Assembly: GCA_014621425.1 (NCBI GenBank)
Contig: JAANBB010000063.1
Coordinates: 1 to 64,000 of the forward strand
Reading direction: 5' to 3'
DNA length: 64,000 bases
Origin: Cylindrodendrum hubeiense
Lineage: Eukaryota; Ascomycota; Sordariomycetes; Hypocreales; Nectriaceae
Of the stretch, positions 11,062 through 22,703 are shown in pieces. Within the stretch, counting starts at the first letter, position 1, and each line of letters begins with the position of its first letter. The translations under genes and the position numbers were made by a program. Under the pieces are notes generated by a model that was not told where the DNA came from, did not search any database, and saw only the letters and a list, made by a program, of their open reading frames with translations.

Positions 11062-11491
11062 GAGGAAGATTGATCCAACTAGCTGATGGATGGTTGGTTA
11101 TAGTTGAAATGACGGGAAAATAACACCTTTATTAAGATCTTAATTATCCATTGGGTTCGGATTGCCTCACCTTCCTTAAATGCGCTCCTTAAATTGCTTT
11201 TCGCCTTCCGACTGTGTAGCCGGATCATAGCATTATGGACCTGTCTCCTCACTTTAAGAAATCACAGTCACGTCCTCTTTAAAGATCCAGCTTTCCAAAA
11301 CGGTTCCTCAAGATGCAGGTTTGGCACTTTAAATACCACCGAGTGTTGTACTTTTTATTCTGAAATGCTGTCATTCTCAACCTTTAACATGGCCTCAGAC
11401 GTTCCCTGATACAACAACCCTATCGGCATGCTCCGACCACGCACCCATACCACACCACCCTCGAAAACGATGTACAATCTTCCTTCCTTGA
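11062..11491. other. Convergent intergenic gap
   Basis: 430 bp between the P450 and the methyltransferase-like gene, which converge. No gene or repeat is recognised. It is probably 3' UTR sequence. Confidence 0.4.
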
Positions 11492-12377
11492 TCACTCCTT
11501 GGTACCAATAAAGTGGTAAATCTTACCAAATGGAGGCAGGACTGTTGTCTCGCCGTCGGTAAACTTCCATCCCGTCGTGTCGATGCCCTCCTTCTCCATC
11601 AGCTTGAACATCTCCCCTGGAGTGCGCGCACGCAAGCACGAAACATAGCCATTGATGAAAAAGAAGAGAGGAACCACAGGGATGAGGTAGGTAAAAATCA
11701 AGTGCATGGGAGACCACCACCACCAGGTCAATGTCGTGACAAATGGAGAAAGAATGATGAATGTGGTGTTGATCAATGACGATGGAGTGCGATGGGTTAC
11801 TTCGAAAATCCTGACAGTGTTAGCTGGAGACGCGGAAATGCAATGGACGATCTAACATGAACGAGTCGGATTCTTCGATGCAACTTCGGATGACCTTCCG
11901 AGCACCATCGTCATCAAAGTGATGGAAGCACATGTTGAAAATTCGTAGCTCCTTTTTATCTCGAGCTGCATACCTCGATGCTTTAGTTGCATCCACAGGC
12001 TTTTCCACGTACGAGATGTGGTCGCTCTTAGCCACGATGGCCTTCCAAGCTTCGAGGTCAGGATAGAGATCCGTCAGCAGGAAGTCAATGGGCGGCTTGC
12101 CCTCGGCGAGCATCCGCTCATTGAGAATTTCTTCGAAAATGGGGGTTGGCCCCCCAGCACCAGCACAGGCATCCACGAAGTGATAATCACTCGGATGGTC
12201 AGGCAGGTTCGCCGTGATAACGTCGCAAACTTGGGCAGCCGTAGAGCTGGTGCGGTTAAGGCCTACCGTGCGCCATACTGCGGCGAGTGAGCGGTGCGCG
12301 TACTCGCGAAGCCATTCCGGACACCAAGGATAGTCCTCAATTTCGATGAGGTGGAATCGGGGGAGAATGACAAGCAT
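11492..12377 (-). CDS. Methyltransferase-like protein with C-terminal membrane segment
   Basis: Exons 12377-11857 and 11810-11492 on the minus strand (46-bp intron with a CTAAC branch site) give about 279 aa. The N-terminal part has a class-I methyltransferase layout: FVDACAGAGGPTPIFEEIL resembles SAM motif I, DFLLTDLYPD a following acidic strand, and FNMCFHHFDDDGARKVI a motif-IV-like loop. The second exon encodes one or two membrane segments rich in Trp and Phe (about residues 190-235) and a soluble tail ending FGKIYHFIGTKE. The family name is not certain. Similar fungal proteins are annotated as hypothetical or as methyltransferases. It could methylate a hydroxyl or carboxyl group of the cluster product at a membrane. 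Its upstream region has a CGG(N3)CCG site at 12723. Confidence 0.72.
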
Positions 12378-13381
12378 GGTGATTGTGTTTCCGGCTCACG
12401 GCTGACACGAGTTGGGGCTGTAATTGCGGATAAGGATGGGATAAACTAGTCTTCTTGAATTGGTTCACTGATCATCTACCTTCGTTGAGAATATATTGTC
12501 TTGTTTACTCTATTGTCCGCTATGAGGTCTTGCTTGCCCCGTGTACCTAGTTACGATATGGTGGATCCGGATGGCGGAACCCGAATATTGCTGCCCCCAA
12601 CGGCCGAGCCACGGAATAAAATGCAATCAAATTCTAAAACAGACGTTGTACAGACGGAGAATTTAAGAGGTTGTCTCGTGCGTGTAAGTGGCCACTTTAC
12701 AGCAAAAGTCAACACTCCGAGGCGGACGCCGATTAGCAAGCCGCGTCGGCGGACCGCGACATTCACCGGATCAGCCATGAGAAAAAAAATTCAATAGGCG
12801 AACGCCTCCTACCCAGAAATGGAATCAAATCGCATTGTTTATATGTGCCGAGGGTATGATGGATTTGCTACATCCGTTCGGAGCAGCGTACCCTACAACA
12901 TCTTGGCATGGGAGTCGCTGGAAGCAGCCCAATGTTCATCACTTTAAAGCGGATTATTTAATTGATGGCAGAGGATAGCAAAGATGGAGTACTTCTATTT
13001 CTCCTCACTAGATAGTATTGACTGCTTTTGGGATTGAGTGCTGTCGAAATGTTTTACTATGAAACCGAGGTTGGAATTATGCTGGTTTCGGTATCACAAT
13101 CTCATCTAATCAATTTGCTAATAAGACCGTGACTGATTAGGAAATTGATCCGAGACGTAAAAGATGGCTAATTTAGACTTTTGAGTTCATCCCCCGTTGT
13201 TTCATGTTCCTTGAAAGCGAAAGTGGTGATGTGTGGCGCTTCCAGGCCAGCACGCACAGTACTTAATGCACCTCGTAAAGACAGAGATGCAACGAGTTAA
13301 AATACCGGATGGTGTGTACGAAAGCTGTGCGTCTCGATCGTATCCCTGCCTGGCCGGCTAGTATACAACCCGATTGGATCA
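12378..13381. promoter_or_regulatory. 1-kb gap upstream of the methyltransferase-like gene
   Basis: About 1 kb between the start of the methyltransferase-like gene and the 3' end of the medium-chain reductase, both on the minus strand. It contains a CGG(N3)CCG element at 12723-12731, about 350 bp upstream of the start codon. No gene is seen on either strand. Confidence 0.45.
12723..12731. promoter_or_regulatory. CGG(N3)CCG palindrome, candidate cluster-regulator site 3
   Basis: CGGACGCCG lies in the upstream region of the methyltransferase-like gene. It has the same triplet orientation and spacing as the other four sites. Confidence 0.45.
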
Positions 13382-14505
13382 CTAGATTACAACAACAAGC
13401 TTCTGCCCACTGACGCCCACCTCAAACTGCTGCAGCCCCGTACCGATAGCATCCCAGCCCTTCCCGACGATCGTGGTGGGTACCGGCAATTTGTACTTCT
13501 TTTCGCCGATAAGTTTCCCGAGAGCTGCCATGGCAGTCAGCCCACCGGGGGCCCCAAATACCTGTCTCCCGAAGACAACGGCTGATTGGACTCCGTCGGG
13601 GACTTTAACTGTTTGCCCCGTAAAGACCTGCGAGTAGATGCGAGGCCCATGGTTGTGAAATGCTCTGAATACGCTGGGATCAGCAGCAGCAGCCGTAACG
13701 CAGTCCAGAATGGCGTCAACGCCACCCGGCACTACTACATTGACATCAGATTCGATCGACGATGAGTTCCGATCAATGACGCTGGAAGCACCAAGCCACC
13801 TAAGTCTTGTTTCATGCTTAAGCGAAGCAGTTGTCAAGATCGTAGCTTCGGGCAAGGCAGCTCGTAACATTTGGATGGCTGCGCCCCCGACACCAGAGGC
13901 GCCACCGAGGACGAGCACGCTGCGCGGGGCGGGGACGGCATCGCCTGGGGCTGTTGCCGAGATGTGAGGGATCGGAACGTGGAGACCAAAGAGAATGGCA
14001 GACGCAGCGGTCAGGTAGCATATACTGAGATAGACATGTCGTGTTAGCCACGCCACTGCGAGGAAGAGAGACCCAAGGTGAGGGCGTAGACACAGGAGAA
14101 GGGGTAAGCCTAGACAGTTATCACTTACGGGAGCGATGCGACATCCTCAAAGGTGCATGACTTGGGCTTCTTGGCAACAAAGTGATGAGGCACCGTGGCG
14201 ATCTCTTGGAATCCGGCTGTCTTGCCGCCAATACCGCAGAGGGCAAAGACTTCGTCACCAGGCTGGACAGCCATAACGAGCTCGCCGACTTCTTCGACCA
14301 CACCGGAGGCGTCGAGACCGAAGGTTGCAGGCCAGGCCTGTACCATTTCTCCGCGAGACATCATCTTCCAGTCCAGGGGGTTGAGTGCCACGGCCTTGAT
14401 ACGAATGCACACATCGTTAGGCTCAGGCGTGGGCTTGGGCACCGTTGCAAGTGCAAAAGGACCACCCTTCTGCGTTGCCTGATATTGGAGCATCGTGTTG
14501 GACAT
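13382..14505 (-). CDS. Zinc-type medium-chain dehydrogenase/reductase (enoyl-reductase-like)
   Basis: Minus-strand exons 14505-14129 and 14024-13382 (104-bp intron) give about 339 aa. The N-terminal GroES-like domain includes PNDVCIRIKAVALNPLDWK, FGLDASGVVEEVG and the conserved LQPGDEV-type loop VQPGDEVFAL. After the splice the Rossmann domain shows SVLVLGGASGVGGAAIQML. The catalytic zinc ligands of true alcohol dehydrogenases are not evident, which fits the quinone-oxidoreductase and trans-enoyl-reductase branch. It would reduce an activated C=C bond with NADPH. The window holds no highly reducing PKS for it to serve, so a free enone or quinone intermediate is a likelier substrate. An in-frame ATG 14 codons upstream (14547) is an alternative start. 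It shares a promoter with the cupin. Confidence 0.85.
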
Positions 14506-15423
14506 GATGGATTGTGTCGACTGGCAGGGGAGCGTTTGTGATGACAAGGGGATAATTTAAATCGGGTTGGAGATGTTTGAGCTCCAGAGGTTGGGGAATT
14601 GAGATGAGCAGACTGAATCTCGCAAGAGAAATAATCTACTGAACTGTTCTTTCTCTTATTTGCTGTGATGCCTAACTGATCCTGTGGAAGCAGTTACAAA
14701 GTCCGGCAGTTGCGACTGAGGAGGCGCGTACGGCATCCACGGCGAATCGCTGTCACAGTCGGCTCTCGCGACCGGACTTAGCTCTTACCTGAAACGATAA
14801 GACATGCTTCATGCTGTGGCCAGCGTATCTCAGCTCGCTACTCGCGGTAAAGGTCCCGTCCATCATACGATTAGAGCTCGAGGGATCTAGACCGCAACAT
14901 GTCCGAGGCGGAGAGCCTCCCGTGGACGGAGCCCGGCTCCTAGCTCATGCGGCCCAAGGTTCCGGTTTCCGTCTTTGTGTCTGAAAGCCTATGGTTTGAT
15001 CCTGCCGACATGCTTCTGCATACAAAGTTCCCCGGAGCCAATGCCACAGACTGCCGGAAGCCGGCCGGAGAACACCCCTGCCATCACCGGCACGTTTTCC
15101 GTCTGGCTCAGAGCCATCCAGGAGCGGAATTAGCGGGGATAAGAGGTGTCTTATTGTAAACCGCGTACGTGTGGTTGAAGCTGTGATGTTCGGGGTGTGG
15201 ATATTCGTCCAGAAAGGGTAATCGTTAACTTCAGCTAAATCCGGGCGCACAACTTCATGTCATGGACCCGCTCATGGCAACACAGACACCAACAGGATAG
15301 TTGGACCGCAATTGGCCCTGATTTCTCACTGCCAAGACAAGCCAAATAGCAACTCACCGACATTAAGTAGTGAGAATTAACAGATCTGCTAGTTGATCAA
15401 AGAAAAATCTAAAGTCAAGAGCA
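14506..15423. promoter_or_regulatory. Bidirectional cluster promoter (reductase / cupin)
   Basis: 918 bp between divergent starts. It contains CGGAGCCCG at 14927-14935 and several further CGG/CCG triplets with other spacings. No gene is seen. Confidence 0.5.
14927..14935. promoter_or_regulatory. CGG(N3)CCG palindrome, candidate cluster-regulator site 4
   Basis: CGGAGCCCG lies roughly midway between the reductase and cupin start codons. It has the same arrangement as sites 1-3 and 5. Confidence 0.45.
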
Positions 15424-16113
15424 ATGGATCCAGCAATTGAAGCATACGCCCAGACGCTCAGCATCAACCATTTCAAGCCCAGTGAGGTACCGTGGCGCCG
15501 CCTTGGCCAGTGTAAGCTATGATCCCTTGTTCCTTTGACCTGCCTGGCCTATCTCTCCGATGGTTCATCTGACGCCATTTGCAGACTTGTGGCGGCCGAT
15601 CGAGGATGGGTCAAACACGCAGTACCGACTCGCTGTTATCGAAAGCCTGCTGCCTCCTAACACCAGTGGGCCAGTATTTCACTTCCATGAGATGCACGAT
15701 GAGGGCTTCTACGTCACGGTACGTCTTATCACGTCATCCCCCAGAGTGTAAGCGCGAGATCTAACGTGTGTCATTGCCGCTCGTTGTAGAAGGGCACCGT
15801 GCGCTTCCACTCTCCGGGGCGCCCAGACATAGACTGTAAGGCGGGTGAAATGCTGACCATTCCTATCCGACTCCCGCACAAGTTCAGCAATCCATTTGAT
15901 GAAGAGGCTGTCTTTATCAACACGGCGACTCCTGGGTTCTTTATTCGCTACTTTGAGTACCTCGAGCAACTGGTTGGGAATGGCACGGAGCTCACGCCCG
16001 AAGCAAACAAGGCGGCCCTGCTCCGGTTTGCAACCATCCCACTTAAGGATGAAGATGTCAAGCGAATGGAGGATGTGTCTGCAGCTAAGAAAAGAGAAAA
16101 GGAGACGGACTAG
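15424..16113 (+). CDS. Cupin-domain protein (putative dioxygenase)
   Basis: Exons 15424-15511, 15585-15718 and 15790-16113 (introns 73 and 71 bp) give about 181 aa, a single-domain cupin. Cupin motif 1 is HFHEMHDEGFYVTKG (the typical HxH...E metal ligands), rebuilt partly across the second intron. Motif 2 contains the distal histidine in IPIRLPHKFSNP. The tail is charged. Single-domain fungal cupins of this kind occur in aromatic polyketide clusters, where some act as metal-dependent dioxygenases and others as decarboxylases. With the maleylacetate-reductase-like enzyme at 19623, a ring-cleaving dioxygenase role is attractive but unproven. It has no signal peptide. Confidence 0.85.
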
Positions 16114-16396
16114 TATTTAAAGTCTGATAGTATTTATTGGTTGGGATTACTGAGTTGACTGAATTAAATTGGAATATTTCGCTCTTTGTTACTTGAGGGT
16201 TTATGTTACCGTCGTGGTGACTCTTTGTCCCCACTAAGGCTAGGTTTGCCTTGGTTGCTGTGTAGCATAAATGGGAGATAGTAAACCAGGTAGTCCATAC
16301 CGGGCCCATTGAACGCCGCTCAGATCCCACCCTGACCCCATCCTAGTAAATGTAAGGCTGAATTAATACAAATGAAAAGAGAGCCCCTGCCCCGAT
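16114..16396. other. Convergent gap cupin / regulator
   Basis: 283 bp of 3' sequence shared by two converging genes. Nothing else is recognised. Confidence 0.4.
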
Positions 16397-18950
16397 TTAA
16401 TCCTCTCCGTCAAATACCGGGATATCGGTTGTTCCTGCGAGGAAGTCAAACATGGCTAGTGGATCCTCCTCAGGCCGTTGACTCTGACCTTGCATGTGTT
16501 CGGCAAATGCCGCCGTCATATCAAACATGTCCGTCTGACTGGCCATTCTCGGGCGTTTACCCACGCGCCCTGAAGAATCCGCCTGCTGCTTGTACGACCC
16601 AGGCCATGGCGATAGGACGACCCCGCCAGTATTGGTGTTTCCGCTAGTGTGCCATGGGGAGCAGCTGCGAGGGGAATCAAATGGCTCCATAAATGGCAGT
16701 AACATCGAAGATGTGGTCATTGCTTCGGTGGTGGACGTCACAGTCGGCGGTGCGTGGGGCTCCCGAGGCGTGTCCTTGCGGGAGCCGCCGGAACTATCCC
16801 GCTGTGAGCACGACGAAGAGCTCGAGTGCAGGCTCGACAAGTCGTTGAAGATCATAGATGGTGTGTTAGCCACCTCCGGGAAGCGTTTCTGCCGAACGAT
16901 GCGCACAATCGTATCAAGTGTACGGCTGAGCTTTTGCGTCAAGTTCTCAATATGATCCTGATCGGTGGAAGACGCGAAGCGATCACGGAGCGCCTCAAGC
17001 AGCATCATTTCCTCTTCGGGGCTGCTAGTCGCATCATCTGTTGTTGCGATTGGCTGCAAGGCGATATTCTTAGCGACCAAGAAGACGGCCGCTAGTGGGA
17101 AGCTCGCCGTTAGCCCGGGTAATACGGATGCTGCGGCATCATTCTCATCCTGCTCGAAGAGCTGAGACTGGAATAATGTGCCTCCATTCTCTTCCGAGTT
17201 ATCAACGACCAACGGACTGGCCGATCGTTTTCGGCCCAGAAGGTGACCGAATGCGTCGATGAACCGTGGGTCTGGGTGAGATGTCGTGGCTAACAAGAGC
17301 AGGATGCAGCTGGCCTTCGCATCCTTGAATGCGAGAAGGGATAATCTTGGATCATCACTGCCTCTGCAAACACAAAGGCGAGTTGCAAAAAATGATAGCG
17401 TCAAACTGGCCCAATCAACGGATGATATTGCCTTCTTGATGACCTGATGCGTCACCGCCCAACAATCCAGCCTTTCCTCGAGCTTCGAGAGCAGATCGGA
17501 ATGCTTCATTAGTGGCAACAACGGAGCCTCAGCCGAGTAGAAATGGCGATATATGTCGTCCTGGATGCGAGCCAACTCAATCCTGGGGGCGTACTTCGTC
17601 TCTTCTCGGTCCGTTGGATCAGAGAACGGAGAGATACTGGAGTCAAAAGCTGGCAGCCAAGACAGCGATCCTCTGCATATGGCAAAGCATTTATCTCTGA
17701 TGTATAGCGACCGAAACACCTTCCGCTTCTCGGTAAGTTCTTCGGGCAAGATGTTGGTAGAAGGTGCGAGAGGTTGGTGCAGCCCCATTGTCCGAGCCAA
17801 CAGGCATGCTTGCGCAAAGACGACCTCGGCGAACCCGGGAGGACTATACTGTTCGGCGATGTGACTCTATTAAAAAGAATTAACACCGATTTTGACGGCA
17901 AGGGAATGCTGCCGGAAGCCTTACCAGCAAAGCCAAAGCCTGGACATTGACGAGCCTTGGCGTAAGGAAGACCCGGGGGTTGTTCATTGTCATTTTCAGT
18001 GTCTGAAGAAAAGGTTGGATAAAGGGGCTGTTGTTCTGCGTTGTCTGATCCTTTCCAATGGCAAGCAGGACAATGACATTGAAGCACACAGCCCACGCCT
18101 CATCCTCTGGGCATAGTGGATGCCCATAGACTCGGTCGAGTTGCGCGTGGAAGTTTGATCGCACGAATATGTCCGTCGCGTAGTTGCCGTTTTTGAAGAA
18201 CTGACTAATGACGATATTGAGGAACTGTCGGGGTGGGAGACATATGCCTGAATGTTCTGAGGGGATGTCCATGTGCTCCTCCTTGCTAGCATCAACGCAC
18301 ATCTGCTCAAGTAGTGTTTTAATATTCATGGTGTGGGTAGTGGGTGTGCCCCCACCCGGAGCCTGGAAGACATCCTCATCGTGGAACTCCTTGCAGAGTG
18401 TATAGAGGGAGCACGGCCCATGGTAACGGTCGGTCGAGTAGGCTTCATTTCGTACAATATACCGATCCTTGCGGGTACCCGTCGATGCATAACCGGCTGT
18501 GAAGTCTTCTAGAACACACTCGTCCCCTTGGACGGGGAGTGACCGTCCTGCGCCTCCACTCTTTACGAGTGACGTCAAGGCCGAAAGGTCGCCTTGGATG
18601 CTGTTCAACTGGTCTTCGAGCGCCTCGAAGTTTTGGCATCTGAAACAAAATATGTTTCATGAGCCTCTGTGCAGCCTTGCGGGGGACTGGGGTTCATATG
18701 CGAGCCGGACTTACAGGAGTTTGACATGGTTGATCCGCTTCCCAGGAGACGAGTATCGACAGTCGACACCATCGCGCTTGCAACTCTCGCATTGCGGCCG
18801 CTCTCTACCGCATCGTATCTTCCGAGCCCGGCAGTGCGCGCATGCCAAGTCGTGAGTGGACCACATTTGTGATTGCTTCATCCCTAGGTCAGCTTCAACG
18901 GACTCCTTGGATCGAAACAGGATCAAACCTCTTTCCCCTGAGTGCTCCAC
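16397..18950 (-). CDS. Zn2Cys6 transcription factor, likely cluster regulator
   Basis: Minus-strand exons 18950-18715, 18639-17925 and 17866-16397 (introns 75 and 58 bp) give about 806 aa. The binuclear zinc cluster spans residues 37-64 in the pattern CX2CX6CX6CX2CX6C (CAHCRARKIRC then CESCKRDGVDC). The middle part is a fungal-specific transcription-factor domain (about residues 150-500). A serine/proline-rich tail with a basic RVGKRPRM segment and an acidic end follows. The start at 18950 is the first ATG, and Met24 and Met29 are alternatives that keep the zinc cluster. The gene lies inside the cluster and is the natural candidate for binding the CGG(N3)CCG palindromes. I did not find that element in its own promoter. 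Confidence 0.9.
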
Positions 18951-19622
18951 ATCCTGAGTTCATGTAGAATATGACAGAACATACAACGATGACCAATGTT
19001 AAGCAAGCTAGATGTATATAGTTGGAGACAAATGTCAGCAGCGAGCCCGTCAGATCCGGAGCGATCAATGGAATAATCCGTCAGATACACGGCGGCGGCG
19101 CAACCCGGACCATAGCGTAAGACTCTACTGTTGATTTTAGTAATTGGGGCGATAAGGAAATCCTATTCTATCCGCATCAAGCAAAACATGCAATTTTCTC
19201 CCTTGCATCCTAAGCCTGCCTGGTCGGTGGCTTGGGCTTCAGCTCATCTGCGGACCAAGTACGTTGCCGTAAGCTGCGTTAACGGGGTGCGGACCATATC
19301 ACCGATTATGTGACTCTAGTACATTCCTTCAATGTCGCACAGCTCCTCATGGCTGGCGGCGTTCTGCTGTACCGGCATGTACTCTTGATACGCGCCCAGG
19401 TGCAGCGCCAGACACTCCGGCCAAATCGACCCCCCGCGCGGAGAAGCTGATGCCTTCCACTAACTTTACGATAAGGCTAGATAATACGGTGAGCAATGTG
19501 ACCTATGCAGTATGCTTGGATGTCCGAAAGCTAGAAATACTGCGCAGGAGACGGCCTTTCTCTGGATTGAAGCTCGATTAAACTCGACCAACCTCACTCT
19601 CGAAGCAGAACCAACAGCAAGG
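18951..19622. promoter_or_regulatory. Bidirectional region regulator / iron dehydrogenase
   Basis: 672 bp between divergent starts. A TATA-like stretch (19014-19020) lies about 65 bp upstream of the regulator ATG. Several CGG triplets are present, but none in the CGG(N3)CCG arrangement. An in-frame upstream ATG at 19512 would lengthen the dehydrogenase by 37 residues that do not look conserved. Confidence 0.4.
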
Positions 19623-21048
19623 ATGGCCATGCAATGCACCAATTATCCTCTTTTCGGCCTCTGGTCCCCTCAAAAACACCTCAATCACCTGTACTATGGA
19701 GCCGGATGTGTCGAAAAGCACCTCATTAGCGCCTTGCCCTCGCCATCCTCGAAAGTATTCATCGTCACTGGGGCGTCCATATCTACCAAAACTCCCTTGA
19801 TTCAACGTCTCGAGCAGCTTTTGGGTAAGTATCATGCTAAAACCTACGCCGGAATCAAGCAACATGGCCAAGAAGAAGGCGTAGACGAAGCCACTGAGCT
19901 CGTGGCCGAGATAGAGACGGTAGACACGATCTTGTCTGTGGGAGGCGGGTCTCCCATCGACTCGGCCAAAACCGTTTGCTACCGCATACACGAAAGAACT
20001 GGCAAGCTCCTCACCCATATCACAATTCCCACAACTCTTAGCGCTGCCGAATGCACGGCCGGCGGCGGTTTCACACGCCCTGACGGCACCAAGGTCGGAT
20101 TCATGCATCCGTCCATGGGGGTCACCACCATTTTCTACGACGCCGCATTTGCTCGATTTACACCTCAAGCCCTTTGGTTATCGACAGGTATGCGGGCAGT
20201 CGATCACGCAGTCGAGACTATGTACCATCCGAATGCCTCGGAAATGCCTTGGAAGGCCCTCGCGCTGTGGTCCGTGGCGGGCTTGGCTGAAGGGTTACCA
20301 CAGGCAAAGCTCGTCCATGGATCTGACGAGGGCAACGATGTGACAACAAAGCTGCAGCTCGCTGCCTTTGCCAGCTCGGGACTACGAGGTTCCAATTTTA
20401 GAGGTGGCATGGGTCTCTCGCATTCCCTGGGCCATGCTCTCGGAAGCCCGTACTGCATACCGCGTGAGTAAGATACATTTTCTTGTGCATCGTGTCTCAA
20501 ACTCGCCAGTATAGCCAATATTTGGCCAATCGCTACCACGGTGACCTCTATCTGACTTGCTCTCACAAACAAGGCTGAGTTGTACTTGTGGCGCAGAGAC
20601 ATGGCCTTGGTGGTCCACTCAGCCTCTGGGACCATCACCAAGACTAGTTGTTTCGACTCACACGAGGAACAATGCTACCCTGTGTTCCTAGATTATGAGG
20701 ACAGACACAAGAAACCATCATTTGCTGACAGATAATGTAGATGGTGAAACAAGCTGTCTTACGCTGGCCCCTGTAATCCGTCACAAAGCAGAGAATAGCA
20801 CAATGGCCGCCAAGCAGATTGCTCGCATTCTACCGGCCATGGGCGGTCAGCGAAAATGTGGTAGCGATTTGGCTGACGCTCTTGAAGTCGCACAGCGTGT
20901 GGAAAATTTGGTGATAGAGCTTGGACTCGCACAGCCAACCTTGTCCGCCCGCGGGGTTGATCGAGACCAGGCTTCCGTTATCGCTGGAAAGGTTCCTGGA
21001 GAGGATGGAAAGGGTTCGATTCTCGTATTGGTTGAAGGGCTGTTCTAG
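19623..21048 (+). CDS. Iron-containing alcohol dehydrogenase, maleylacetate-reductase type
   Basis: Exons 19623-20463 and 20741-21048 give about 382 aa. Splicing restores the motif PHGETSCLTLAPV across the intron, with the histidine codon itself split. Other family signatures are LSVGGGSPIDSAKT (NAD-binding GGGS loop), TIPTTLSAAECTAGGG, STGMRAVDHAVE and GMGLSHSLGHALGSPY, with the metal-ligand Asp/His set present. Maleylacetate reductases reduce maleylacetate to 3-oxoadipate after hydroxyquinol ring cleavage. Its location in a PKS cluster suggests recruitment to a ring-opened polyketide. The intron is 277 bp, long for this region, and may hold a second, unresolved splice event. Confidence 0.85.
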
Positions 21049-22223
21049 GATCCGGGAGCCGAGAGGGTCGCGATGGTGAGGCCAGCCTCCTTCGGCAGAA
21101 GTCAGAACTTTAACCAGATGCATGTCATACGTGTATACGAACTTTTGCACGAATCTAGAGACTGAAGCCATGCATGAATATTTCCCCATCCCGGCTGCGA
21201 TACTGGATTGGACCGGGCCATAACCCTTTGGTCTTTCATTGACCTATTATGCTGCGCCTCTGTCGATTCTCTCCTCCTGCTTGGCCAATCCTTGCGTAAT
21301 CTGGTGGCATTTGGGAGCGGACATGAGCGCGCCTCATCTGCCCCAAACTGCGTCATTATCGGAAGAGTGAGATGTAGACTATCTTATACGTTGGCTCATA
21401 GGCTGTTCTCTCAAGGCCGCATGTATACCGAAATAGCTCTGCCTATTAGGGAAGGATTTATGTAGAACATGCATTCAATTATTGCAGATATGGTGGATCT
21501 TCAGCTGATATCCTACATTCGTGATAACAACACCGCAGCGATCCATTGCACCATCGAGGCCCTGCTCTTTACAGAATGCCGCATCTGCGTGATGTCCGAT
21601 ATTCCCAACTAGGCTTTCCGAGAGACATATATCTCGTCAGCCGACTATCAGACCGGAGAGTAAGCTTGCAGAATGATGACATAGCACAGGGTCCCAATCG
21701 TGGCTGCATGGTTGGATAGAATTGACTCCCGATGTCCATTGGAGCATCCAGCATGACCCTGATAAGTTCAAATTTAGCTCCTCGTATCTTTCGACAAACC
21801 TGTTGACGTCAAGCGGATGTCCGTTGAAAATCACCTGGTTATACTTTTACCACGGGTCGGTCCGCTATTAGAACCGACGCTAACATCGATGCCACCCCTG
21901 GGATTTAGAAGCAGATTGCCGTTGCTGAACCGGAGATCTAGACTGCCTATTATTGACTACGATTTAGACCTGTCACTAGCAATGTCCCGTGTTACGACTC
22001 TCTCAGAAACTGACAATTTGAGCTCTGAATTAGTATGAGACATCCGAGACAGCTGGTGCTCCTACGTGAGAATACAAGAATGGGTTATGTCACTCGTCTG
22101 CTGAGAGCTGACGGCTAATTATTAATGCAAAATGAAGTAAGATTTGGAGAAAACTATCAAAGTAGATTATCCAGACATCCAAATCTTTACAGTGAGTATG
22201 TTGAGATCCGTAGTCACCCCCGG
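21049..22223. other. Intergenic gap, nothing recognised
   Basis: 1.2 kb between the 3' ends of the iron dehydrogenase and the EthD gene. Short ORFs (for example minus strand 21834-21637) read open but match no family I know. It may contain gene debris. Confidence 0.35.
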
Positions 22224-22703
22224 TTAAACGGCCTCTCCGTCAGCGACATGAAACTCGAACCAACCGGTTACAAACTTGGTCTTGGTTGAGTCCGCGAAAA
22301 CATCGTGATCCGGGTTAACAACCGACTTGTACTTTTCTTCGTTCTTGACTTTGATATAGTCTTCGACGTCCCGAAAAACAATCTGAACGATGCAGTCACA
22401 GTCATCGACCTTCTCAGACGGTATGCCAGGGAAGATTTGGTTGAGCAGAGACCTTCCGTGGGTAGAGTTGTGTTGCTTTGAAGAATCAGCGTAAATCCCA
22501 GATCAGAGAGTAGATAGTAATTGGGCATTGGATGTGCATCAACATACCATATGGTATGAAACAATCCTGTTCTTGAGAAGAAGGTCCTTCAGGTGGTTGG
22601 CGTGGGTTTGGCTGACATAGCTGTGATAGAAGTCCTCATCCATACCAGGCTTCCGATACCCGAAGATAGTGACAGCAAAAAGTTTCTCTGACTTGATAGA
22701 CAT
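22224..22703 (-). CDS. EthD / dimeric alpha-beta-barrel protein (putative decarboxylase)
   Basis: Minus-strand exons 22703-22548 and 22475-22224 (72-bp intron) give about 135 aa. The reading across the intron, YHM then QHNSTHGRSLLNQIFPG, matches the layout of fungal EthD-domain proteins. So do the later segments CDCIVQIVFRDVEDY, VVNPDHDVFAD and FVTGWFE. In anthraquinone and related clusters proteins of this type decarboxylate or help cyclise the polyketide acid. The gene faces the PKS across a 528-bp shared promoter, the usual sign of co-expression, so it probably acts on the direct PKS product. It is short, soluble and has no signal peptide. Confidence 0.85.

Noticed and set aside
21637..21834. 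Minus-strand ORF with GHPLDVNRFVERYEEL
   Set aside because: It reads open for 65 codons but matches no family I recognise and has no neighbouring exons with compatible phase.
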